A stretch of 12,896 bases of DNA, taken from the NCBI GenBank assembly GCA_024691665.1, contig JAILNJ010000129.1, positions 1 to 12,896 on the forward strand, in the 5' to 3' direction. The notes under the pieces are model-generated. The model saw nothing but the letters and a program-made list of their open reading frames with translations. It had not been told where the DNA came from and ran no database searches. This document shows, piece by piece, positions 7,285-12,896 of this stretch. Each line of letters starts with the position of its first letter. Position 1 is the first letter of the stretch. The position numbers and the translations under genes are program-made. The stretch is from Gammaproteobacteria bacterium (GTDB lineage Bacteria; Bacillota_I; Bacilli_A; Izemoplasmatales; UBA1188).

Positions 7285-7812
7285 ATGGCAAAAGAAAAAA
7301 TGAATAAATATCAGCCAAGGACTTTGGCTATCATCGCACTAACTATAATACTAGTATTAATCCCTGTTACTCTAGTATTAGATTTTGTTGCGATGCATGA
7401 TGCGATACTCCAATTCATTGGAGGACTCTTTGTAGCTGTAATATTAACTATATTCTTAATGCTTGCATTCCTTGTAAGTTTAGTTTTAATCTTTGGAATT
7501 ATCATCTTACAAAATAGAGGCTTCTGGCCACTTAAAGCTGCAATTAGTGTATTTAAAGAAATCATGGGTTCTATTGTAGTAGAAGAAAAAGCTATTCAAC
7601 TATTTATTATCTTTAGAGCAATTATCATAGTAGTTTGTATAGCTGTAATAATTATTGCTTTAATCGCAAGAAGTAAAGTTAAGAAAGAAAATGTAGAACT
7701 CAAGACAAAAGAAATGAACAGTGCGCTTAGTAAAGCTAAAGGTGCGACTGTTCTTTCAATCATCGGACTAGTATTATCTGCTTTAATGATTTTACTTGTC
7801 TCATTATTATAA
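7285..7812 (+). CDS. Small multi-pass membrane protein of unknown function
   Basis: Not recognised. The 175 residues are very rich in Ile, Leu and Val, with about four or five helices: near residues 12-34, 40-75 (one long or two short), 100-127 and 152-175. A basic, charged stretch between the third and fourth segments (ARSKVKKENVELKTKEM, about 127-143) is probably cytoplasmic. No catalytic or metal-binding motif is visible. Ribosome site AGGAGG overlaps the TAG stop of the preceding membrane protein, so the two are almost certainly co-translated and may form a complex. The superoxide reductase gene begins 28 bases later with no terminator or clear promoter between, so all four genes from 6608 to 8759 can be read as one operon. 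Confidence 0.83.
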   Translation: MAKEKMNKYQPRTLAIIALTIILVLIPVTLVLDFVAMHDAILQFIGGLFVAVILTIFLMLAFLVSLVLIFGIIILQNRGFWPLKAAISVFKEIMGSIVVEEKAIQLFIIFRAIIIVVCIAVIIIALIARSKVKKENVELKTKEMNSALSKAKGATVLSIIGLVLSALMILLVSLL

Positions 7813-7840
7813 CCAATAAAATATTTAGGAGGATAAATTT

Positions 7841-8215
7841 ATGGAAATGAAGTTTTATCGTTGTAAACATTGCGGTCAAATCATCGCAATCGTAAAAGGA
7901 ACTGGTGTAACACCTGTTTGCTGTGGAGAAGAAATGGTTGAGCTAAAAGCTGGATCAGTTGATGGCTCTAAAGAAAAACATGTACCAGTATATGAAGTAG
8001 CAAATAATAAAGTACATGTTAAAGTTGGTTCAGTTGAACATCCTATGACACCAGAACATTTTATTGAATGGGTAGCTATTCAAACTAAACTGGGCAATCA
8101 AAGAAAGGCTTTAAAACCTGGAGATAAACCTGAAGTATGCTTCTCACTCTGCGATAATGATGAAGTAGTAGCTGTATATGCATACTGCAACCTTCACGGT
8201 TTATGGAAAGCATAA
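7841..8215 (+). CDS. dfx: Superoxide reductase (desulfoferrodoxin, two iron centres)
   Basis: Reduces superoxide to hydrogen peroxide without making oxygen, in the cytoplasm of anaerobes, with electrons usually from rubredoxin. The 124 residues match the two-centre class in length. Centre I, the desulforedoxin-like Fe(Cys)4 site, is C8, C11, C27 and C28 (CxxC then CC). Centre II, the catalytic Fe(His)4Cys site, is H47, H67, H73, C116 and H119, in motifs EKHVPVYE, HPMTPEHFIEW and CNLHGLWK; the conserved Glu45-Lys46 pair beside the active site is present. Ribosome site AGGAGG (7827-7832) lies 8 bases before the ATG. Rubrerythrin starts one base after the stop, so the peroxide produced here can be removed by a co-made enzyme. 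Confidence 0.96.
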   Translation: MEMKFYRCKHCGQIIAIVKGTGVTPVCCGEEMVELKAGSVDGSKEKHVPVYEVANNKVHVKVGSVEHPMTPEHFIEWVAIQTKLGNQRKALKPGDKPEVCFSLCDNDEVVAVYAYCNLHGLWKA

Positions 8216-8216
8216 G

Positions 8217-8759
8217 ATGAAAGAAAACAAATACAAAGGCACTCAAACTGAGAAGAATTTACTTGCAGCATTTGCTGGTGAATCAGAAGCTAGAAATAAA
8301 TATACTTATTTCGCATCTAAAGCAAAAAAAGATGGCTATGAACAAATCAGTGCATTATTCTTAAAAACTGCAGAGAATGAAAAAGAACACGCAAAACTCT
8401 GGTTTAAAGAATTAAATGGTATCGGAACCACTGAAGAAAACCTAGAAGCCGCAGCCGATGGTGAAAACTATGAGTGGACTGATATGTATGAAGAGTTCGC
8501 TCGTGTTGCAGAAGAGGAAGGCTTCCCAGAACTTGCAGAGAAGTTTAGAGGTGTTGCAGCTATTGAAAAACACCATGAAGAAAGATACCGTGCACTTCTT
8601 AAAAACGTAGAAATGCAGCAAGTATTTGAAAAGAGTGAAGTTAAAATTTGGGAATGTAGAAACTGTGGTCATATCGTAGTTGGTACTAAAGCTCCAGATG
8701 TATGTCCAGTATGTGCACATCCTCAAAGTTATTTTGAAATTAACGCAGAAAATTATTAA
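8217..8759 (+). CDS. rbr: Rubrerythrin (NADH/rubredoxin-linked peroxidase)
   Basis: Reduces hydrogen peroxide to water. The 180 residues comprise a ferritin-like four-helix di-iron domain followed by a rubredoxin domain. Di-iron motifs: GESEAR with Glu22, the ExxH motif Glu55-His58, the EEFARVAEEEGF helix (about 92-103), and a second ExxH, Glu117-His120. The rubredoxin iron site is C147, C150, C163 and C166 (CRNCG and CPVCAHP). The rubredoxin is C-terminal, as in classical rubrerythrin. The start at 8217 is one base after the dfx stop; the longer in-frame start at 8178 lies inside dfx and would add 13 residues unlike the family. Only a weak ribosome site (GGAAAG at 8205-8210) is visible, so translation is probably coupled to dfx. 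A strong terminator follows. Confidence 0.96.
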   Translation: MKENKYKGTQTEKNLLAAFAGESEARNKYTYFASKAKKDGYEQISALFLKTAENEKEHAKLWFKELNGIGTTEENLEAAADGENYEWTDMYEEFARVAEEEGFPELAEKFRGVAAIEKHHEERYRALLKNVEMQQVFEKSEVKIWECRNCGHIVVGTKAPDVCPVCAHPQSYFEINAENY

Positions 8760-8777
8760 AAATTCTCTTTTTCACCT

Positions 8778-8811
8778 GATAGGCAGATTATTCTGCCTAT
8801 CTTTTTATTTT
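8778..8811 (+). terminator. Rho-independent terminator after rbr
   Basis: A perfect 10-bp stem GATAGGCAGA (8778-8787) with TCTGCCTATC (8792-8801), loop TTAT, followed by TTTTTATTTT. Confidence 0.95.
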
Positions 8812-8824
8812 ATTAAGCATAAAA

Positions 8825-8860
8825 ATTAAAAAAATTAATAATGTGATTAAAAAAATTAAT
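8825..8860. repeat. Two 15-bp A-tract direct repeats, 21 bases apart
   Basis: ATTAAAAAAATTAAT occurs identically at 8825-8839 and 8846-8860, starts 21 bases apart, or about two helical turns. The second copy ends 8 bases before the -35 hexamer of the promoter at 8869. It may act as an UP-element/bent DNA, or as a tandem operator for the regulator encoded just downstream. Confidence 0.75.
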
Positions 8861-8868
8861 TTTTGTTA

Positions 8869-8896
8869 TTGACATTGTTAAAAATAGGGTTATAAT
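8869..8896 (+). promoter_or_regulatory. Consensus sigma-A-type promoter
   Basis: Perfect -35 TTGACA (8869-8874) and perfect -10 TATAAT (8891-8896), spacer 16 bases. Transcription would begin near 8903, just before the ribosome site AAGGAGG (8908-8914) of the gene at 8920. It is the clearest promoter in the window. Confidence 0.9.
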
Positions 8897-8919
8897 AAAG
8901 GTGTAATAAGGAGGACTGT

Positions 8920-9288
8920 ATGAAAAAACAAGTAATAGGCAAATGTCCAATATGTAATCATGATCTTTATGTTAAGACACTTAGATGTGAAGAATGTGAA
9001 ACAGAAGTAACTGGAGAGTTCACATTATCCCCATTCGATTACTTAACAAAAGAACAAATAGAATTCGCATTAGTATTCATTCAAAATGAAGGAAATATTA
9101 AAGGTATTGAAAAGAGTTTAAATATTTCATACCCTACAGTAAAAAAGAATATAGATGATTTAGTAAGAGCTTTAGGATTTACTGTAGAAGAAGAAAATAT
9201 GGTATCAAGAGATGATATCAAGAGAAAGTTAAAGAATGGTGAGATCACCTTTGATGAAGCTGAAGACCTACTAGGAGGTAACTTATAA
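8920..9288 (+). CDS. DUF2089-type zinc-ribbon/HTH regulator
   Basis: A 122-residue probable DNA-binding protein of the DUF2089 type. The N-terminal zinc ribbon has C9, C12, C23 and C26. A helix-turn-helix-like region follows (about 45-85), with the family hallmark SYPTV at 70-74 and the GNIKGIEKSLNI helix. A short C-terminal helical element (about 96-118, RDDIKRKLKNGEITFDEAEDL) resembles the SHOCT-type oligomerisation motif. ATG follows ribosome site AAGGAGG by 5 bases, behind the strongest promoter in the window. Its TAA stop overlaps the next ATG as TAATG. In other low-GC bacteria, genes of this type commonly precede HAAS/DUF4097 membrane-stress genes, so it likely controls this cassette, perhaps itself included. 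Binding sites are not proven; the repeat at 8825-8860 is a candidate. Confidence 0.88.
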   Translation: MKKQVIGKCPICNHDLYVKTLRCEECETEVTGEFTLSPFDYLTKEQIEFALVFIQNEGNIKGIEKSLNISYPTVKKNIDDLVRALGFTVEEENMVSRDDIKRKLKNGEITFDEAEDLLGGNL

Positions 9289-10145
9289 TGACAAAAGAAC
9301 AATATTTAAATGAATTAAGTGATTTATTAGATTTAAATGATTTTTCTAAAGAAGAAAAACTAAGTATTATTCTTAAATATAGAAAAAGATATGAATTTGG
9401 TCTTGAATCAGAAATGACTGATGAAGAAATCATAAATATGCTTGGAACTCCAGCAGATGTAATCAATAAATACGTTAAGATCGAAGTTAAAGATTCTAAA
9501 GAACAAAAGAAGTTCGTTAACGAAGAAAAAGCTAACTATAAGAAAGGTTATAATCTAAAGATTAAAACTGTATCTGATGACATTGTTATGCTTGAATCAG
9601 AAGATGATGAATGCCATTTAGAATTTGATGGTGTTGACCTCACTATGTACAACATTGTTAACAACACAGAAGAAGGTGTAAAAGTTGATTATATCAAATC
9701 TAAATTCTTCGGTTTAAATAGAAGAAAAGGTGGAGTTATCACAGTTAGAGTTCCAAATGATAAAGTGTTTGATGAAGCAGAACTCTCATCAGTATCAGGT
9801 GATATTTCATCAACACTCATCAAAGCTAACAAACTTAATGTAGCAACTACATCAGGTGACGTTAATCTAATTGATGCTCAATCAAATGAAGAAGTACATA
9901 TTAATACAGTATCTGGTGATTCATTAGTTCACCTTGTTAAAGGAACAAGACTTGCATTAAACACTGTGTCAGGAGATGCAAGGATTACTAAGGCAATCGT
10001 TAATAAGATCTCTATCAATACAGTATCAGGTGATGTATCAGTAGATGAATCAACAACTGATGATGTAAATGCATCATCAATCACAGGAGATATTTATATT
10101 TCTGGAAGGGAATTTAAAAGTTTATCAAAATCAATTAGGGGGTAA
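9288..10145 (+). CDS. HAAS (DUF1700) plus DUF4097 repeat protein
   Basis: A 285-residue protein in two parts. Residues 1-62 look like the HAAS/DUF1700 helical domain (MTKEQYLNEL, the KYRKRYEFGLE helix, and MLGTPADVINKY). From about residue 90 it is a DUF4097-type beta-solenoid: six SGD or TGD turns start at S170, S189, S209, S228, S247 and T266, spaced 19-20 residues, each usually preceded by TV or TT. There is no signal peptide and no membrane segment, so it is probably cytoplasmic or attached through its small membrane-protein neighbour. Its ATG overlaps the regulator's stop (TAATG), with ribosome site AGGAGG at 9273-9278. The next gene begins 4 bases after its stop. The function of such proteins is thought to be scaffolding or sensing at the envelope; no enzyme motif is seen. 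Confidence 0.87.
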   Translation: MTKEQYLNELSDLLDLNDFSKEEKLSIILKYRKRYEFGLESEMTDEEIINMLGTPADVINKYVKIEVKDSKEQKKFVNEEKANYKKGYNLKIKTVSDDIVMLESEDDECHLEFDGVDLTMYNIVNNTEEGVKVDYIKSKFFGLNRRKGGVITVRVPNDKVFDEAELSSVSGDISSTLIKANKLNVATTSGDVNLIDAQSNEEVHINTVSGDSLVHLVKGTRLALNTVSGDARITKAIVNKISINTVSGDVSVDESTTDDVNASSITGDIYISGREFKSLSKSIRG

Positions 10146-10149
10146 TACT

Positions 10150-10473
10150 ATGAACAACGAAATTACTTGGAGAAGCTATAAAGGTAGAATTATAGCTGCA
10201 ACACCAATCTTATGCTTAATCGCATATGTCCTTGTAGGATTCCTTACTCATATTTGGGTTCCTACAATCGCAATTTTCTCTCTTATTGTAATAGTACCAA
10301 TTGTACTCTCAGAAAATTTCTTATCATCAATGTTCCCAATTCTTGCAGTAGCGGGTTTCTTCGTTCTTGGATTCGCATATAACTTATGGCATCCAGGTTG
10401 GCTCCTTTTCTTAACTATCCCAGTTTACTACATACTCTTTGGACCATTCATGAGAAAGAATAGAGTTAAATAA
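10150..10473 (+). CDS. Small membrane protein of the envelope cassette
   Basis: A 107-residue protein with about four helices (near 13-32, 37-54, 60-78 and 82-99) and a basic C-terminus (MRKNRVK). The stretch WHPGWLLFLTIPVYY (80-94) is typical of small membrane proteins accompanying DUF1700, DUF4097 and LiaF-like genes, which suggests it anchors or partners with the upstream soluble protein. The start at 10150 is chosen because AGGGGG (10137-10142) lies 7 bases before it and it directly follows the stop at 10145. A longer frame from 10069 would overlap the upstream gene by 77 bases and add a residue run unlike a membrane protein. A bidirectional terminator follows within 4 bases. Function not established. 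Confidence 0.85.
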   Translation: MNNEITWRSYKGRIIAATPILCLIAYVLVGFLTHIWVPTIAIFSLIVIVPIVLSENFLSSMFPILAVAGFFVLGFAYNLWHPGWLLFLTIPVYYILFGPFMRKNRVK

Positions 10474-10476
10474 ATC

Positions 10477-10511
10477 AAAAGGAACACGGTTTAATTATCG
10501 TGTTCCTTTTT
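10477..10511. terminator. Bidirectional terminator between convergent genes
   Basis: A perfect 12-bp stem AAAAGGAACACG (10477-10488) with CGTGTTCCTTTT (10499-10510) around a 10-base loop. On the plus strand it ends in a T-run; on the minus strand the downstream arm also ends in TTTTGATTTA. The minus-strand stop codon (10493-10491) is in the loop, so the 3' end of the hydrolase coding sequence forms one arm. Confidence 0.92.
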
Positions 10512-11402
10512 CTCTACATAATTTAAGAATTCAATTACATTCTTAATATATTCATCATGTGCTTCAAAATAAGTCATATGTCTAGATGGACTTAATATTG
10601 TCCATCTTTTATCTGTCTTAATGTTGTCATACATTAACTTATTTTGTAGTGGTGTAGATTCATCATCTGCACCACTTAAAATATTTACTGGGACATTGAT
10701 TTTATCTAGTTTATCTAGATATTCATAGTTCTTTAGGTTACCCATAGGTTTAAATTCACATGGTCCCCAAGATGTTTCATATACTTCTCTACATTTAACT
10801 TTTTTACGTCTTAAACATAAAGGATCTTTCTTAGTAAACTTTGGCCATACATATTTATGATAGTAAACCATCATAGATTTATTAAATTCTTTAGATGAGT
10901 AATCATTCTTTTCAATTGATTCATTAATAACCTTTTGATCTCTAGGACTGAGGTAAGTAATAAGTCTCTTAGCTTCCTTTTCCCAGAGGGAAGCGCTCGC
11001 AAGAGTAGAAGATAGAGTTAAAGACTTTAGTCCAATTCTCTCTTTTCCACTACATGTATAAATGATTTCCAGCATACCACCCCAAGAGTGACCTAAGAGG
11101 TGATATTCTTTAATCTTTAAATAACTAATTAGGTTTTCAAGTTCTTTAACCCAAGTATCACTATTCCATAATTCTTTATGGCCTTCACCAATATATGATT
11201 TACCACATCCGAGTTGATCATACATAATAATTGGACGTTCATCAGCGTCACTTAATTCATCTAGAAGTTCTTGAGAATTGTGAGTAGAACCTGGCCCACC
11301 ATGAAGAAGAATAAGTGGAGTCTTTTTATAGTTATATCCGACTATTCTTACATATGTCTTATATTCCATAAAAGGAATATATAATTGTCTAATCTTAGCC
11401 AT
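10491..11402 (-). CDS. Alpha/beta hydrolase, proline iminopeptidase-like
   Basis: A 303-residue alpha/beta hydrolase of the prolyl/proline iminopeptidase (peptidase S33) type, which removes N-terminal proline or small hydrophobic residues from peptides. The oxyanion-hole motif is HGGPG (34-38), followed by YDQLGCGKS (61-69), typical of the family; the nucleophile elbow is GHSWGG (104-109) with Ser106; the acid is probably in SGADDEST (Asp246 or Asp247); the catalytic His is His275 in SRHMTYFE. Residues 135-225 form the helical cap. No signal peptide, so cytoplasmic. The start at 11402 gives an 8-base overlap with the upstream FAD gene (AAAATGGCTAA); a longer frame from 11444 would add 14 residues inside that gene. 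No strong ribosome site, so coupling is likely. True substrate not certain. Confidence 0.88.
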   Translation of the reverse strand: MAKIRQLYIPFMEYKTYVRIVGYNYKKTPLILLHGGPGSTHNSQELLDELSDADERPIIMYDQLGCGKSYIGEGHKELWNSDTWVKELENLISYLKIKEYHLLGHSWGGMLEIIYTCSGKERIGLKSLTLSSTLASASLWEKEAKRLITYLSPRDQKVINESIEKNDYSSKEFNKSMMVYYHKYVWPKFTKKDPLCLRRKKVKCREVYETSWGPCEFKPMGNLKNYEYLDKLDKINVPVNILSGADDESTPLQNKLMYDNIKTDKRWTILSPSRHMTYFEAHDEYIKNVIEFLNYVEKKEHDN

Positions 11403-12810
11403 TTTGTTTAACGATATTCCTTGCGATATATATTCCACAAGCACCGGCTTGGGCTAAACCTCTAGTGATACCTGCGCCATCTCCACCTACATATAAATTC
11501 TTAATACCTTTAACTTCGAGGGTATTAAAGATTTCAGGGTGAGCACTATAGTATTTAGCTTCAATTCCATAAAGGAGTGTATGAGAAGATGCGATACCAG
11601 GAGTGATATTATCAAGTACTTGAATCATTTCAATAATAGAACTTAATGTCTTTTGAGGCATACAGAGTGATAAGTCACCAGGCACAGCCTCTTTTAATGT
11701 AGGACGTACAAAACCTTCTTGAATACGTTTAGGGTTAGATCTACGGCCTTGCATTAAGTCGCCAAATCTTTGAACGATTACTGAACCACACGCAAGTTGG
11801 TTCGCAAGAGAAGAAACTTTGAGTGCGTATTCATTAGGTTCATTGAATGGTTCACTAAATCTATGTGAGACAAGAAGTGCGAAGTTAGTATTTTCACTAC
11901 CTAGTGCTTCATCACTATATGAGTGACCATTAACGTTAACTATTCCTTTATAGTTTTCCATAACTACATGGCCACTTGGGTTTGCGCAGAATGTTCTGAC
12001 TGTTGTATCAAGTGATGTATTATAAATGAATTTACCTTCATAAAGGTTCTTATTAATTTCTTCCATAATAACGTTAGTTGTTTCAACTCTTACACCAATA
12101 TCTACTTGGTTTTGAGTGAACTTAACGCCTTCTTTAGATAATATCTTTTCAAGCCAAGTAGAACCTTCTCTACCCACAGCTAGAATTACGTTATTAGCTT
12201 CAATAACTTCGTTATCTTTTAGGATTACACCTTTAGCGATATTATCTACAATGATTACTTGTTGAACTTCAGTTCTAAACTTAAAATCAACACTATCTTT
12301 TAAATGGTTATAGATTCTTTCAAGAATCTTTAAGTTTTCTTCAGTACCTAAGTGTCTTACTTTACTTCTTAAGAGTTTAACTCCAACACTTGCGGCTTTC
12401 TTTTCGATTTCTTTAATCTTATCTGTGTATGGATCAGTTACTACATTTGTAGCTCCAAATTTTAGATTAATCTTATCTTCATAATTAATTAAATCTAATA
12501 ATTCTGTGTCATCAATATAATCATTTAACCAACCGCCAAATTCTGTAGTGATGTTGAACTTACCATCAGAGTAAGCTCCAGCACCACCAAATCCATTGGT
12601 GATAGAACAAGCTGGGAAGCATTCTTGTCTTCCCTCTTTATTTACTGGACATTTATCTATTTTATGAAGTAATACTGGACACTTTCTTTGAGTAATCTCA
12701 AGTCCTTTATCTATTACTAATACTTTAAGACTTGGATTACGTTCTTTAAGCTCATAAGCACCAAGGTATCCACATGGTCCTGCGCCTACAATTATTACAT
12801 CATATTTCAT
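11395..12810 (-). CDS. FAD-dependent dehydrogenase, COG2509 type
   Basis: A 471-residue flavoprotein resembling the uncharacterised FAD-dependent dehydrogenases of COG2509. The N-terminal dinucleotide fold begins at once: GAGPCG (9-14), with the acidic end of beta-2 at VIDKG. A distinctive region holds four cysteines (C44, C54, C64, C68), then GFGGAGAYSDGK (73-84), a family hallmark. The GG-type second FAD contact is AVGREGS (211-217), and the C-terminal FAD motif is YVGGDGAGITRG (440-451). Reaction and substrate are unknown for the family. The start at 12810 has ribosome site GGAGGAT on the minus strand (12822-12816), 5 bases away, and removes 22 residues that precede the fold. The hydrolase gene follows with an 8-base overlap. 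Confidence 0.9.
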   Translation of the reverse strand: MKYDVIIVGAGPCGYLGAYELKERNPSLKVLVIDKGLEITQRKCPVLLHKIDKCPVNKEGRQECFPACSITNGFGGAGAYSDGKFNITTEFGGWLNDYIDDTELLDLINYEDKINLKFGATNVVTDPYTDKIKEIEKKAASVGVKLLRSKVRHLGTEENLKILERIYNHLKDSVDFKFRTEVQQVIIVDNIAKGVILKDNEVIEANNVILAVGREGSTWLEKILSKEGVKFTQNQVDIGVRVETTNVIMEEINKNLYEGKFIYNTSLDTTVRTFCANPSGHVVMENYKGIVNVNGHSYSDEALGSENTNFALLVSHRFSEPFNEPNEYALKVSSLANQLACGSVIVQRFGDLMQGRRSNPKRIQEGFVRPTLKEAVPGDLSLCMPQKTLSSIIEMIQVLDNITPGIASSHTLLYGIEAKYYSAHPEIFNTLEVKGIKNLYVGGDGAGITRGLAQAGACGIYIARNIVKQNG

Positions 12811-12838
12811 ATAAAATCCTCCACACACAATATATATT

Positions 12839-12868
12839 ATTACACACTTTTTTATAGAGAAAAGTGAA
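12839..12868 (-). promoter_or_regulatory. Candidate promoter of the FAD dehydrogenase/hydrolase pair
   Basis: Read on the minus strand, TTCACT (12868-12863, 4 of 6 to TTGACA) and TGTAAT (12844-12839, 5 of 6 to TATAAT) are separated by 18 bases. Transcription would start about 20 bases before the ATG at 12810, just ahead of the ribosome site. Confidence 0.45.
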
Positions 12869-12896
12869 GAGCTCAAAATAAGAAAATAATTCTTAA

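Noticed and set aside
7796..7825. Promoter directly before dfx
   Set aside because: TTGTCT and AATATT are poor matches, and a start there would fall within the ribosome site.
8178..8216. Longer rubrerythrin start inside dfx
   Set aside because: The added residues are the dfx C-terminal coding sequence in another frame and do not resemble the family; ATG at 8217 directly follows the dfx stop.
8442..8726. Open frame on the minus strand within rubrerythrin
   Set aside because: It lies wholly antisense to a well-identified gene, has no ribosome site and no family-like motif; other antisense frames (for example 1651-1893, 7311-7565, 9081-9302) were dropped for the same reason.
10069..10149. Longer start of the 107-residue membrane protein
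   Set aside because: It overlaps the DUF4097 coding sequence by 77 bases, and the ribosome site AGGGGG supports 10150.
12811..12876. Longer start of the FAD dehydrogenase
   Set aside because: The 22 extra residues lie before the expected fold, and GGAGGAT lies just ahead of 12810. The hydrophobic run they contain is not a credible signal peptide for a cytoplasmic flavoprotein.
1..12896. CRISPR array, insertion sequence, prophage or integration site
   Set aside because: No regularly spaced repeats, transposase or integrase frames, or target-site duplications are visible; the tRNA-Gln is not followed by a duplicated 3' end or an integrase gene.

Overview
The window is AT-rich bacterial DNA with strong AGGAGG-type ribosome sites, short intergenic gaps and the standard code (every Trp is TGG). 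It fits a low-GC Bacillota or Mycoplasmatota-related lineage. A two-iron-centre superoxide reductase and a rubrerythrin point to an anaerobe. Of the 13 genes whose stop is visible, ten end in TAA, three in TAG and none in TGA. I see no insertion sequence, phage gene or CRISPR array; this looks like ordinary chromosome.

Layout. Positions 1-961 carry the divergent Leloir pair galM (minus, cut by the left edge) and galE (plus, from 962). A zinc-ribbon membrane protein follows galE 8 bases later. A tRNA-Gln with anticodon CTG (2673-2744) sits 13 bases before the first gene of a heterodimeric ABC exporter (2758-4557 and 4550-6340), with no terminator between, so the tRNA probably forms the 5' end of the exporter mRNA. 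A strong terminator closes that unit at 6348-6385.

Positions 6608-8759 hold a tightly packed set of four genes: two unrecognised membrane proteins, superoxide reductase (dfx) and rubrerythrin (rbr). Together the last two turn superoxide into peroxide and peroxide into water, using rubredoxin-type electron carriers. A perfect terminator hairpin ends this unit at 8778-8811.

Positions 8825-10473 hold a near-consensus promoter preceded by a 15-bp direct repeat, then three overlapping or abutting genes: a DUF2089-type zinc/HTH regulator, a HAAS (DUF1700)-plus-DUF4097 protein with six regular SGD/TGD repeats, and a small membrane protein. The plan resembles a self-regulated envelope-sensing cassette.

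Positions 10491-12810 are on the minus strand: an FAD-dependent dehydrogenase of the COG2509 type, overlapping by 8 bases a proline-iminopeptidase-like alpha/beta hydrolase. The two gene sets converge on one bidirectional terminator, whose loop contains the hydrolase stop codon.

Six starts were moved downstream of the longest possible start (to 4550, 6608, 8217, 10150, 11402 and 12810), using ribosome sites, gene spacing and where family similarity begins.
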